Origin: Streptomyces syringium
GTDB taxonomy: Bacteria; Actinomycetota; Actinomycetes; Streptomycetales; Streptomycetaceae
Reading direction: 5' to 3'
NCBI RefSeq assembly: GCF_017876625.1
Contig: NZ_JAGIOH010000001.1
Location: 3,224,001-3,288,000, forward strand
DNA: 64,000 nt
Below are positions 43,274 through 51,605 of this stretch, one piece after another (position 1 is the stretch's first letter; every line of letters starts with the position of its first letter). The notes beneath the pieces are model-generated. The model did no database searches. It was not told the origin of the DNA and was given only the letters and a program-made list of their open reading frames with translations. The position numbers were made by a program, and so were the translations under genes.

Positions 43274-45334
43274 ATGAGTCGTCGCTCCAATGGACTGATC
43301 GGCGTCTGGGCCGAGGCGCAGCGGCAGCAGCAGCGGCAGGTGGAGGCTCGGCATCGGGCGGAGGTGCAGGAGCAGCGGCGGCTGGAGCGGGAGCGGCGGG
43401 CTTATGAGCGGGAGTCGGCTCGGCTCGACCGGGAGCAGCGGGCCGCTTATCGGCAGGCCCGGGAGGCCGAGGCTCGGCGGCGGACCGAGGAGATCGAGGC
43501 GCGGGTCGAGGAGCTGACCGGGCTGCTCGTGGTGGGGTGCCGGGCGCCGGGGTTCACCACGGGGGCGCTCGCGCGGGCGGAGCAGGTGGAGGCGTTCGCC
43601 CCCGGGCATCTCGCGCAGCCCGTGCCGATGCCGGATCCGGTTCAGTACCGGTTCGCGCGGGCCGAGTTCGAGCGGGACTGGCACGCGGCGCAGGCGGCCG
43701 AGGCGCAGCGGCAGCAGCAGTTGGCCGCGTACCGGCGGCAGTACGACGCGTGGGCCGTCGCGCAGCTCGAGGAGATCCGGCGGTACAACGCCGGTATCGC
43801 GGAGATGGCGTCCGCGCTGCGCGAGGGGGATCCGGACGCGGTCGTCGAGTACTTCTCGGCGGCGCTGTACGCCTCGACCGCCTGGCCGGATGACTTCCCG
43901 CATCAGCTGTCGGCCTCGTACGACCCGGGTGCCCGGCAGTTGGTGCTGAACTGGGAGCTGCCGGGGTTCGACATCGTGCCGGAGACGAAGTCGGTGCGGT
44001 ACATGGTCAACGCGGACCAGGAGAAGGAAGTCGCCCGGCCGGTCACCCAGCGGCGGGCGCTGTACCGGGACGTGCTGGCGCAGTGCGTGCTGCTGGCGTT
44101 GCGTGATCTGTTCGCGGCGGACGAGTTCGGGGCGCTGGAGTCCGTGGCACTGAACGGGTTCGTCGACGAGCACGACCCGGTCACCGGGCGGCTCGCGCAG
44201 ATCTTCCTCGCCGCCGTCACCGTTCCCCGTGCCGTTTTCGGCCAGCTGCATCTGGAGCAGGTAAGCGCCGTCGAGTGCCTCACCGAGGGGCTCGGCGGGC
44301 TGCTGTCGGCCCGTCCCGACCAGTTGGCGGCCGTCCGGCCGGGGCGGTTGCCCGACGAGGTCGGGCGGGGGGTCGTCTCACACGGTGGTGGTGACGACCC
44401 GGATCTGTTCGCGATGGATCCGGTGGAGTTCGAGGGGCTGGTGGCCGAGCTGTTCCGGGCCCGGGGGATGCGGGCGGTCATGACCCAGCGTTCCAATGAC
44501 GGCGGTGTCGACGTCGAGGCGCTGGACCCGGATCCGATCAGCGGCGGGCGGATCATCGTGCAGGTCAAGCGGTACCGCAAGACCGTGCCGCCGACCGCCG
44601 TCCGTGATCTGTACGGGACGGTCCAGGGCGCGGGTGCCAACAAGGGGGTCCTCGTGACCACCTCGAAGTTCGGCCCCGGCTCGTACGCCTTCGCCAACGG
44701 CAAGCCGCTGACGCTGGTGTCCGGGGAGGAGCTCGTGGAGCTGCTCCGGCAGCACGGGCTGCGCGGAAGGCTGGGTGGTGAAAGCGGCGGGGGGAGCGCC
44801 CGCGCGACCGCGTCCGCCGTGCCCGACGCCGAGCCCGCCGAAGGTGACGGTGACTACAACGTGCTGGGCATGTCCTGGTCCGGCGGTGTCGTCCTGGACG
44901 TGTGCGCCCTCGTCTGCCACGGCACGCGCGTGCTCAGCGACGAGCACTTCGTCTTCTACAACAACCCCCGCACCCCCGACGGATCCGTTCGCGCCGTTCC
45001 CGCCCCGGCCGCCGACAAGGCCGCCGTGCGCGTCACCTTCGACGCCCTGCCGCAGGGCGCCGACCGGCTCGTCCTCGTCGCCGCGATAGACCCGGAGGCG
45101 AACCCGCAGGCGGATCTGTCGGGGTTCACCGACGCCCGAATCCGGCTGTCGGACGCCTCGGGGGCCGAGCTGGGGCGGCTGGAGGTGTCCGACGGGCGGC
45201 CCGGCGAGACCGCCCTCGTCCTCGGTTCCTTCCGCAGGCGTGCGAGCGGCGACTGGGACTTCGTCATCGGGGGGCGGGGGTACGCGGGTGGGCTGGAGGC
45301 GCTGGTGCAGGAGTACGGGATAGAGGTCGCCTAG
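43274..45334 (+). CDS. Mrr-type restriction endonuclease fused to TerD domain
   Basis: This 686-residue protein has three parts. Residues 1-115 are a Gln/Arg/Glu-rich coiled coil (repeated QRQQQRQ, RRTEEIEARVEEL). A long middle region of unknown fold includes ASYDPGARQLVLNWELPGFDIVPETK. At about 385-495 is a PD-(D/E)xK nuclease of the Mrr/restriction-endonuclease type, with E in FEGLVAELF, Asp413 in GGVDVEAL and QVK at 430-432. From about 530 the C-terminus is a TerD domain (LDVCALVCHG, DEHFVFYNNPRTPDGSV, ETALVLGSFRRRASGDWDFVIGGRGYAGGLEALVQEYG). TerD proteins bind calcium and act in stress and phage-linked systems. The ATG at 43274 is chosen by frame; its ribosome site GGGAGGG is about 14 bases upstream. 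It sits between CRISPR3 and recQ. Confidence 0.88.
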   Translation: MSRRSNGLIGVWAEAQRQQQRQVEARHRAEVQEQRRLERERRAYERESARLDREQRAAYRQAREAEARRRTEEIEARVEELTGLLVVGCRAPGFTTGALARAEQVEAFAPGHLAQPVPMPDPVQYRFARAEFERDWHAAQAAEAQRQQQLAAYRRQYDAWAVAQLEEIRRYNAGIAEMASALREGDPDAVVEYFSAALYASTAWPDDFPHQLSASYDPGARQLVLNWELPGFDIVPETKSVRYMVNADQEKEVARPVTQRRALYRDVLAQCVLLALRDLFAADEFGALESVALNGFVDEHDPVTGRLAQIFLAAVTVPRAVFGQLHLEQVSAVECLTEGLGGLLSARPDQLAAVRPGRLPDEVGRGVVSHGGGDDPDLFAMDPVEFEGLVAELFRARGMRAVMTQRSNDGGVDVEALDPDPISGGRIIVQVKRYRKTVPPTAVRDLYGTVQGAGANKGVLVTTSKFGPGSYAFANGKPLTLVSGEELVELLRQHGLRGRLGGESGGGSARATASAVPDAEPAEGDGDYNVLGMSWSGGVVLDVCALVCHGTRVLSDEHFVFYNNPRTPDGSVRAVPAPAADKAAVRVTFDALPQGADRLVLVAAIDPEANPQADLSGFTDARIRLSDASGAELGRLEVSDGRPGETALVLGSFRRRASGDWDFVIGGRGYAGGLEALVQEYGIEVA

Positions 45335-45468
45335 AGTCGGCGGGTGTCGGCGCCGGCGCCGTGCTTCGCGTCACTCCTCCCGGCTTCTCCCCTGTCCTGA
45401 CCTGCCCCAAAATGGCCGATCATGATCGACCGCCCTGCGGTGTCGGTGGATCCTCGTAGACTGCCCGA

Positions 45469-47577
45469 ATGGCCGATCCCGCTGAGCCCACCGCGCCCGC
45501 CGACCCCACTGTCACCGCCGAGATTTCCGCCGAGATCACGGACGACTCCGACGCCCTGCGCATCCTGCGGCGCGTCTTCGGCTACGACGCCTTCCGCGGG
45601 GATCAGCAGGAGATCATCGAGCACGTCGTCGGCGGCGGTGACGCGCTGGTCCTGATGCCCACCGGTGGCGGCAAGTCGCTCTGCTACCAGATCCCGGCCC
45701 TCGTCCGGCCGGGCGTCGGCATCGTCATCTCGCCGCTGATCGCGCTCATGCAGGACCAGGTCGACGCGCTGCGGGCGCTCGGTGTGCGGGCCGGGTTCCT
45801 GAACTCCACGCAGGACATGGACGAGCGGCGGATGGTCGAGGCCGAGTTCCTCGCCGGGGAGCTGGATCTGCTCTACCTGGCGCCGGAGCGGCTCCGCGTG
45901 GACGCCACCCTGCGGCTGCTGGACCGGGGCAAGATCTCCCTCTTCGCCATCGACGAGGCGCACTGTGTGGCGCAGTGGGGCCACGACTTCCGGCCCGACT
46001 ACCTCGCGCTGTCCGCGCTGCACGAGCGCTGGCCGGACGTGCCGCGGATCGCGCTGACCGCGACCGCCACCGAGGCCACCCACGGCGAGATCGCGGGGCG
46101 GCTGAGCCTTCAGGGCGCCCGGCACTTCGTCGCCAGCTTCGACCGGCCCAACATCCAGTACCGCATCGCGCCGAAGAACGACCCGAAGCGGCAGCTGCTG
46201 GAGCTGCTGCGCACCGAGCACGACGGTGACGCCGGCGTCGTCTACTGCCTGTCGCGCAAGGGCGTCGAGGACACGGCCGCCTTCCTCACGCAGAACGGCA
46301 TCGACGCCGTGCCGTACCACGCGGGTCTCGACGCGCGGACCCGCGCCGCCAACCAGTCGCGCTTCCTGCGCGAGGACGGTGTGGTCGTGGTCGCCACGAT
46401 CGCGTTCGGCATGGGCATCGACAAGCCCGACGTACGGTTCGTGGCCCACCTCGATCTGCCGAAGTCCGTCGAGGGCTACTACCAGGAGACCGGCCGTGCC
46501 GGGCGTGACGGTCTGCCCTCCACCGCCTGGCTGGCCTACGGGCTCCAGGACGTCGTCCAGCAGCGCAAGATGATCGACGGCTCGGAGGGCGACGACGCCC
46601 ACCGCCGCAAGCTCGGGGCGCACCTCGACGCCATGCTCGCGCTGTGCGAGACGGTCGAGTGCCGCCGCATCCAATTGCTCGCGTACTTCGGCCAGCAGAG
46701 CACCGCGTGCGGCAACTGCGACACCTGCCTCACGCCGCCGACGACCTGGGACGGCACGGTCGCCGCCCAGAAGTTCCTCTCCGCCGTGCTCCGGCTGGCC
46801 CGGGAGCGGCGGCAGAAGTTCGGCGCGGGGCAGATCATCGACATCCTGCTCGGCAAGAAGACCGCCAAGGTCATCCAGCACGACCACGACGGGCTCACCG
46901 TCTTCGGCATCGGTACCGAGCTGAGCCTCGCGGAGTGGCGGGGCGTGGTGCGGCAGCTGCTGGCGCAGGGGCTGCTGGCCGTCGAGGGCGACTACGGCAC
47001 GCTCGTGCTCACCGACGCCAGCGCCGAGGTGCTGGGCAAGCAGCGCCAGGTGCTGCTGCGCCGCGAGCCGGAGAAGCCGGGCCGGGCGGCGAAGAGCTCG
47101 TCGAAGAGCGGTTCCGGCAAGCGCGCCGCGCCCGTCGATCTGCCCGAGGCGGCCGTGCCGGTCTTCGAGGCGTTGCGCGCCTGGCGCGCGGCCACCGCGA
47201 AGGAGCAGGGCGTCCCGGCGTACGTCATCTTCCACGACGCGACGCTGCGCGAGATCGCGACCCTGATGCCGGATTCGCTGGAGAAGCTCGGCACGGTGGG
47301 CGGCGTCGGAGAGAACAAGCTCACGAAGTACGGGCAGCCGATGCTGGACGTCCTCGCGGGCCTGGGGTCGGGCCAGTCGGTCCAGTCCGGCCAGTCGGGG
47401 CAGCCGGGCCAGCCGGGCGCGGACTCGAAGCGGCCGAACGACCAGTCGGGCCGGTCGGGCCGGCCCGCGCCGTCAGGGCCGTCAGGGCCGAAGCCCGAGT
47501 CGGCCTTCGGGCCGGACTCCGATTTCGGTCCCGAGCCCGACTTCGGGCCCGAACCCGAGCCTGAGATCGACTGGTGA
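45469..47577 (+). CDS. recQ: ATP-dependent DNA helicase RecQ
   Basis: This 702-residue 3'-5' helicase acts in recombination and fork repair. Walker A is PTGGGKS (64-70), the DEAH box is [20 protein letters not shown] near 160, and helicase motifs IV-VI follow ([28 protein letters not shown]). The zinc cluster [12 protein letters not shown]...CGNCDTC is near 400-425, the winged helix lies after it, and an HRDC domain is at about 565-635. The last 60 residues are Gly/Ser/Pro repeats ending [23 protein letters not shown]. This tail lies antisense to the sortase tail for 96 bp. Confidence 0.94.
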   Translation: MADPAEPTAPADPTVTAEISAEITDDSDALRILRRVFGYDAFRGDQQEIIEHVVGGGDALVLMPTGGGKSLCYQIPALVRPGVGIVISPLIALMQDQVDALRALGVRAGFLNSTQDMDERRMVEAEFLAGELDLLYLAPERLRVDATLRLLDRGKISLFAIDEAHCVAQWGHDFRPDYLALSALHERWPDVPRIALTATATEATHGEIAGRLSLQGARHFVASFDRPNIQYRIAPKNDPKRQLLELLRTEHDGDAGVVYCLSRKGVEDTAAFLTQNGIDAVPYHAGLDARTRAANQSRFLREDGVVVVATIAFGMGIDKPDVRFVAHLDLPKSVEGYYQETGRAGRDGLPSTAWLAYGLQDVVQQRKMIDGSEGDDAHRRKLGAHLDAMLALCETVECRRIQLLAYFGQQSTACGNCDTCLTPPTTWDGTVAAQKFLSAVLRLARERRQKFGAGQIIDILLGKKTAKVIQHDHDGLTVFGIGTELSLAEWRGVVRQLLAQGLLAVEGDYGTLVLTDASAEVLGKQRQVLLRREPEKPGRAAKSSSKSGSGKRAAPVDLPEAAVPVFEALRAWRAATAKEQGVPAYVIFHDATLREIATLMPDSLEKLGTVGGVGENKLTKYGQPMLDVLAGLGSGQSVQSGQSGQPGQPGADSKRPNDQSGRSGRPAPSGPSGPKPESAFGPDSDFGPEPDFGPEPEPEIDW

Positions 47578-48546
47578 ACCGGGCGCCCGGAAGAGGCTCC
47601 GACCCCCGAACCAGGTCTTCACGCCCGTGAGATGGGCGAAGACGACGACGTTTCCGAGGTAGGAACGGGTCTCCTCGGAGAAGCCGCCACCACAGGTGAT
47701 CAGCCGCAATTCCGCCCGCTTGGACGCCCCGTACACCTTCTTCGACGGGAACTCCGTGCGGTCGTACACCTCGATCGCGTCCGTCGTGAAGACGGCCGTA
47801 CGGCCGTCCGCGCGCCGCACCTCGATCGTGTTGCCCTTCTTGAGCGAGCCGAGGCCGTAGAAGACGGCGGGTCCGGCGGCCGTGTCGACGTGCCCGGCGA
47901 CGATCGCGGTGCCCGCCGCGCCGGGCTGGGTGCCGGCGGCGTACCAGCCGGCGAGGTTCCTGTCGTCGTCCGGCGGACTGTCGAGGGTGCCGTCCGGCAG
48001 CAGGCCCAGCGGCTTCACGGGGGCGTCGACCCGGATCTCGGGAATGCGGACGCTGATGGGGGGCGAGGGAGGCAGTGGCGCGACGGACGACACGGCGCGG
48101 CCGCCGTCGGTCCGCAACGCCTGCGCCTTCGAGGGCTGCGGCGGCGGGGCGTCGGTCTCCGTGCCGCGGTCGATCAGCCAGGTGCCGACGCACAGTGCGG
48201 CCGCCGCCGTCACGGCGACCACCATCCTGGGGCGGGAAACGCGCGGCCGACGCGTCGGGCCGGACGGGGCCGACGGATCGGCCGGACCGGATGGATCGGC
48301 CGGGACAGCCGGGGCAGCCGGGGCAGCCGGACCTATCGGGCCGGACGGGTCAGTCGGGTCAGTCAGGTCAGACGGACCTGACAGGTCAGCCTGGTCCGAC
48401 GGATCGCCCGGCCCAGCCGAGCCAACCTGGCCAACCTGGTCAACCAAGTCGCCCCGGCCGGCCAGGCCACCGCGGCGCCGCGCCGCCTGGCGCTGGTGCT
48501 CCCGGCGCCTCAGGTACTTCTTGCGCTTGTGTCGCGTCCGGGACAT
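47482..48546 (-). CDS. Class F sortase
   Basis: This 354-residue membrane-anchored transpeptidase has a basic N-terminus ([17 protein letters not shown]). A long DPSGP/GP-repeat linker (about 38-95) and one membrane segment ([18 protein letters not shown], about 107-125) follow. The catalytic domain has His219 in AIVAGHVDT and Cys285 in [10 protein letters not shown], then [11 protein letters not shown]. Class F sortases in Actinobacteria attach selected secreted proteins to the wall. The likely partner is the secreted protein gene just upstream on the same strand, with a strong hairpin between. Its last 32 codons run through recQ. Confidence 0.9.
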   Translation of the reverse strand: MSRTRHKRKKYLRRREHQRQAARRRGGLAGRGDLVDQVGQVGSAGPGDPSDQADLSGPSDLTDPTDPSGPIGPAAPAAPAVPADPSGPADPSAPSGPTRRPRVSRPRMVVAVTAAAALCVGTWLIDRGTETDAPPPQPSKAQALRTDGGRAVSSVAPLPPSPPISVRIPEIRVDAPVKPLGLLPDGTLDSPPDDDRNLAGWYAAGTQPGAAGTAIVAGHVDTAAGPAVFYGLGSLKKGNTIEVRRADGRTAVFTTDAIEVYDRTEFPSKKVYGASKRAELRLITCGGGFSEETRSYLGNVVVFAHLTGVKTWFGGRSLFRAPGSPVDLRLGFGPEVGLGTEIGVRPEGRLGLRP

Positions 48547-48613
48547 CCGGGTCCTCCACCGCGGCGGAACGGGGCGATCTCAGGGGGCCGACGCCGGGAA
48601 GGTCCCGGCCGTG

Positions 48614-48652
48614 CCCGGCTCCCGGACGCCGTGCGTGCGTCCGGGAGCCGGG
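48614..48652 (-). terminator. Hairpin between the secreted protein and sortase genes
   Basis: Two perfect 15-base arms (CCCGGCTCCCGGACG at 48614-48628 and its complement at 48638-48652) enclose a 9-base loop. It lies after the secreted protein stop and before the sortase start, so it could reduce sortase read-through. Confidence 0.7.
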
Positions 48653-48683
48653 GACGGGCTCGGCCGCCCGGGGGCGGCTCGCG

Positions 48684-49259
48684 TCAGACGCGGTCGTCGC
48701 TCTCGCGGCGACGCAGGAACCAGGTGCCGCCGAGCGCGGCGGCGGTCAGGACGGCCGCGCCGGCCGCGATCTCGGCCGTGCCCGAGTCGCTCTCGCTCGC
48801 ACCGCCGACACCGGTCTTCATGCCGCCCTGGGGCGCCTGGGCAGGGCCGGAGGTGGCCGGGGAGGGGGCCGGGGCCGGAACCGGGGGCGCCGAACCCGAG
48901 CCCTTGGTGACGACCAGATCGCCCGTGGCCTCCCGGCCGTTCTTGCAGTTGACGCCGATGCCGTAGGTGCCGGGCTTGGCGCTCATCGGGGCCTTGAACT
49001 GCCCGACCACGACTTCCTTGTGCGTGCCCGTCTTGAGCTGGAACGACGCCGGGCCGCCGACGGCGCTGGCATCACCTGTGCCCGCGCCGTCGCGGCCACA
49101 GGCGGTGGTGCTCACCGTGACCGTCGCACCGGGCTGGACGCTGCCCGGCGAGACCTCCAGCTTCTCGAAGGTGCCGGCGGCGAGCGCGGGAGCGCCCGCG
49201 AGAGCGACGGCGGCTATGGACAGGGCGGTCCCGGTGAACACTCGTGCTGCTGTACGCAT
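48684..49259 (-). CDS. Secreted protein, likely sortase F partner
   Basis: This 191-residue protein has a Sec signal peptide (RTAARVFTGTALSIAAVALAGAPALA, residues 2-27). A beta-sandwich-like domain with two cysteines follows (TFEKLEVSPGSVQPGATVTVSTTACGRDG...GTYGIGVNCKNGREATGDLVV), then a Pro/Ala linker and a C-terminal hydrophobic stretch (IAAGAAVLTAAALGGTWFL) before RRRESD. That C-terminus looks like a sorting signal, but no LPXTG is visible; the preceding GGMKTGVGG is often seen in this protein family. The start has GGAGGAACGAGC before the ATG. The function is probably in the envelope. Confidence 0.8.
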   Translation of the reverse strand: MRTAARVFTGTALSIAAVALAGAPALAAGTFEKLEVSPGSVQPGATVTVSTTACGRDGAGTGDASAVGGPASFQLKTGTHKEVVVGQFKAPMSAKPGTYGIGVNCKNGREATGDLVVTKGSGSAPPVPAPAPSPATSGPAQAPQGGMKTGVGGASESDSGTAEIAAGAAVLTAAALGGTWFLRRRESDDRV

Positions 49260-49396
49260 GCTCGTTCCTCCGCGAGCGCGGCCGCGGCACACCGATGTGC
49301 CGCATGAAGACGGGGTTCCACGCTCCTCAAACCGAGCGAAACGGCGTTTCGCCCCGCCTGCACTCTGACGTCACATCAGAAAGGCCGTCCGGGGCG

Positions 49397-49510
49397 CTGC
49401 GGGCGGGCCCGCCCGCAGACAAAAGAGCTGGTCACTGGCCGCGATCGGATGACTACCGTACGCGCGTGCCCGGAAATGGCGAACGGGTGAACCTCTCCTC
49501 GGTTCACCCG
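49397..49510 (-). terminator. Two hairpins after the membrane-protein gene
   Basis: The nearer hairpin has arms CGGGTGAAC (49484-49492) and GTTCACCCG (49502-49510). The further one is the perfect palindrome CTGCGGGCG/GGCC/CGCCCGCAG (49397-49418). Together they insulate the membrane-protein gene from the secreted-protein gene. Confidence 0.75.
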
Positions 49511-49527
49511 CTCGCGCTTCAGTCGGC

Positions 49528-51399
49528 CTACTTCAGGTCGTCCGGGCAGCCCGTGCCGCGCGGCAGCTTGTACGGGGCCGCGATCCGGTACGTACCGGCG
49601 TGCGGCGCGTGCAGGACCGTCCAGTTGTCCTCCGGCTCGTCCTCGCCCGCCCGCTCGGGGTGCTTGGTCAGACAGCCGTTGACGTTGACCGGCGGCTCGC
49701 CCTTCGGGCCGATCCGCGGCGGCTGGACGGTCTTGCCGTCCTCGTCGATCAGCGCCAGCCAGGGCGAGTACGGAATGCGGATCAGCACCCGGCCCGCGTT
49801 GTTCACGGTGATCGTCATGCCGTCCGCGTCCGTGCGCGCCACCATCGCCGGGGGATCGGCGATGGGCTTGGGGTCCTGCACCTCGTACAGCCGCCAGTGA
49901 TCGTCGGACCACACCTTGCGCAGGTACGGCAGTCCCCCGGCGACCAGCTTGGCCTCGTCGACGGCCGCGTGGTCCGGCTCGTCGATGGGCAGCACCACGT
50001 GGCGCACCGCCCAGCGGTCGAGCCAGGCGCGGTAGGTGGTGGCGTTCAGCCTGCTGGGCCGGTCGTAGAAGAGGGGGTTGCGCTTCATGTCGGCCTGGCG
50101 GTTCCAGCCGCGCGCCAGGTTCACGTACGGGGAGAGGGCCGATGCCTCGCGGTGGCTGCGGGCGGGGACGACCTCGACCCGGCCGCGCTCGGCCTCGACC
50201 CGCTGCAGCCTGTCCACCAGCGGTGCCACCTCGCGGGCCCAGGACGCGGCGGGGGTGGTGTGCACGATGTCGCTGATGGAGTTGGTGGACTGCCAGGCCG
50301 TGATCGTCACGAGCGCGAGGACCACCGCGGACCACGTGCGGCCCGCGGTCAGCAGCTGGGAGCGGGACGGCACCTTCAGTTCCGGCAGCGCGGCGACCAG
50401 CACCACACCGCCGAAGACCATGCCGAGCCGGGAGATGTTGGTGCCGATCTGGGAGGGGATCACCCAGACCAGCACCACACCCAGCACGTACAGGGCCGAG
50501 ACGATCCGGACCGTGCGCCAGTGCTTGGGCGCGAAGACGAGCCCGAAGACGCCGCTGAGCAGCGGCAGGATCGCCGACGTGAACGCCATCGGCTGCTGGC
50601 CGGAGAACGGGAACAGCCACGCCGACAGCCCGACGACCACGACGGGGGTCACGCCCAGCGCGTACGCCGCCGGGCGGCGGCCGCTCAGGAAGAGCGCGGC
50701 CGCCACTATGCCCACGAACAGGCCCGCCACCGGGCTCGACGCCGTCGCCAGCCCCGCCAGCAGCCCCGCGAGCGCGGCCCGGCCCCAGCGGTACTTGCCC
50801 TCGCTGCGCCAGCGCACCGGCCACGCGAAGATCACGGCGACGGCCGCCAGGCCGAACATCATGCCGAGCCCGAAGGTCACGCGCCCCGAGATCGCGTTGC
50901 AGGTCAGCGCGAAGGTGCCGTACATGGCGGGCCACAGCGGGTGACGGACGGAGCGGCTGCGCACCAGCAGCATCGCGATCAGCCCGGCCGACAGCGTGCC
51001 CGCGATCATCATCGTCGAGCGCACGCCGAGCAGCGCCATCAGATACGGCGAGATGACGCTGTACGAGACGGGGTGCATACCGCCGTACCACGCCAGGTTG
51101 TACGCCGAGTCGGGGTGCTGGAGGGCGAACTCCGCCCACGCGTCCTGCGCCGCGAGGTCGCCGCCGCTGTTGGCGAACAGCCAGAACCACATGACGTGCA
51201 GCACGGCGGCGACGATCAACGTCGTCGCCACGGGACGCGCCAGCGCCCACCGGCCCGCACGGCGCCACCAGGGCGCGGGCGGGCGGTTGTCACCGGCGCC
51301 GGGCTCCGCTTCCGCGTCCCCTATCCGGGACGGGACGCCATCGCCCCTGTCGTCCGGTTCCTGCGGCTTGTCGGCACGCGCCGGCCCCACGGTGGTCAC
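49528..51399 (-). CDS. Large integral membrane protein, glycosyltransferase-like
   Basis: This 623-residue protein has a charged N-terminal 75 residues and about 10-11 membrane segments (residues 77-435). An extracytoplasmic domain of about 185 residues follows, ending GTGCPDDLK. The layout resembles actinobacterial GT-C-fold enzymes and related MFS-like membrane proteins, but no sequence motif proves activity. The GTG at 51399 has GGGGAGAAC nine bases upstream and is preferred over an open frame reaching 51552. It is bordered by terminators on both sides, so it is a single-gene unit. Confidence 0.75.
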   Translation of the reverse strand: MTTVGPARADKPQEPDDRGDGVPSRIGDAEAEPGAGDNRPPAPWWRRAGRWALARPVATTLIVAAVLHVMWFWLFANSGGDLAAQDAWAEFALQHPDSAYNLAWYGGMHPVSYSVISPYLMALLGVRSTMMIAGTLSAGLIAMLLVRSRSVRHPLWPAMYGTFALTCNAISGRVTFGLGMMFGLAAVAVIFAWPVRWRSEGKYRWGRAALAGLLAGLATASSPVAGLFVGIVAAALFLSGRRPAAYALGVTPVVVVGLSAWLFPFSGQQPMAFTSAILPLLSGVFGLVFAPKHWRTVRIVSALYVLGVVLVWVIPSQIGTNISRLGMVFGGVVLVAALPELKVPSRSQLLTAGRTWSAVVLALVTITAWQSTNSISDIVHTTPAASWAREVAPLVDRLQRVEAERGRVEVVPARSHREASALSPYVNLARGWNRQADMKRNPLFYDRPSRLNATTYRAWLDRWAVRHVVLPIDEPDHAAVDEAKLVAGGLPYLRKVWSDDHWRLYEVQDPKPIADPPAMVARTDADGMTITVNNAGRVLIRIPYSPWLALIDEDGKTVQPPRIGPKGEPPVNVNGCLTKHPERAGEDEPEDNWTVLHAPHAGTYRIAAPYKLPRGTGCPDDLK

Positions 51400-51506
51400 T
51401 GCGGTTCTCCCCGTCTTCCCCCGACGTCTTCCCTTCGGCCGGGCCGTGCCATACGTCAACCTTCGCGACGCTAACACGCCGTCGCGACGGGCCCTGAACG
51501 GTGAAA

Positions 51507-51546
51507 CGGCTCCCGGCCCGTACGCACTCGTACGGGCCAGGAGCCG
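51507..51546 (-). terminator. Terminator after the carboxypeptidase gene
   Basis: CGGCTCC-GGCCCGTACG (51507-51524) pairs with CGTACGGGCC-GGAGCCG (51529-51546) with a single mismatch and the loop CACT, 60 bp after the stop of the minus-strand carboxypeptidase gene. Confidence 0.85.
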
Positions 51547-51605
51547 CGCCACCCGTCACGGCCGGGCCCGGCGAGCCGGACCCGGCCGTGTCACCTGTGT
51601 GCCGC

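Noticed and set aside
43264..43407. 64-residue frame starting at ATG 43264 with a good ribosome site
   Set aside because: It is an Ala/Gly-only product in another frame of the Mrr-TerD gene. The ATG at 43274 gives the full domains.
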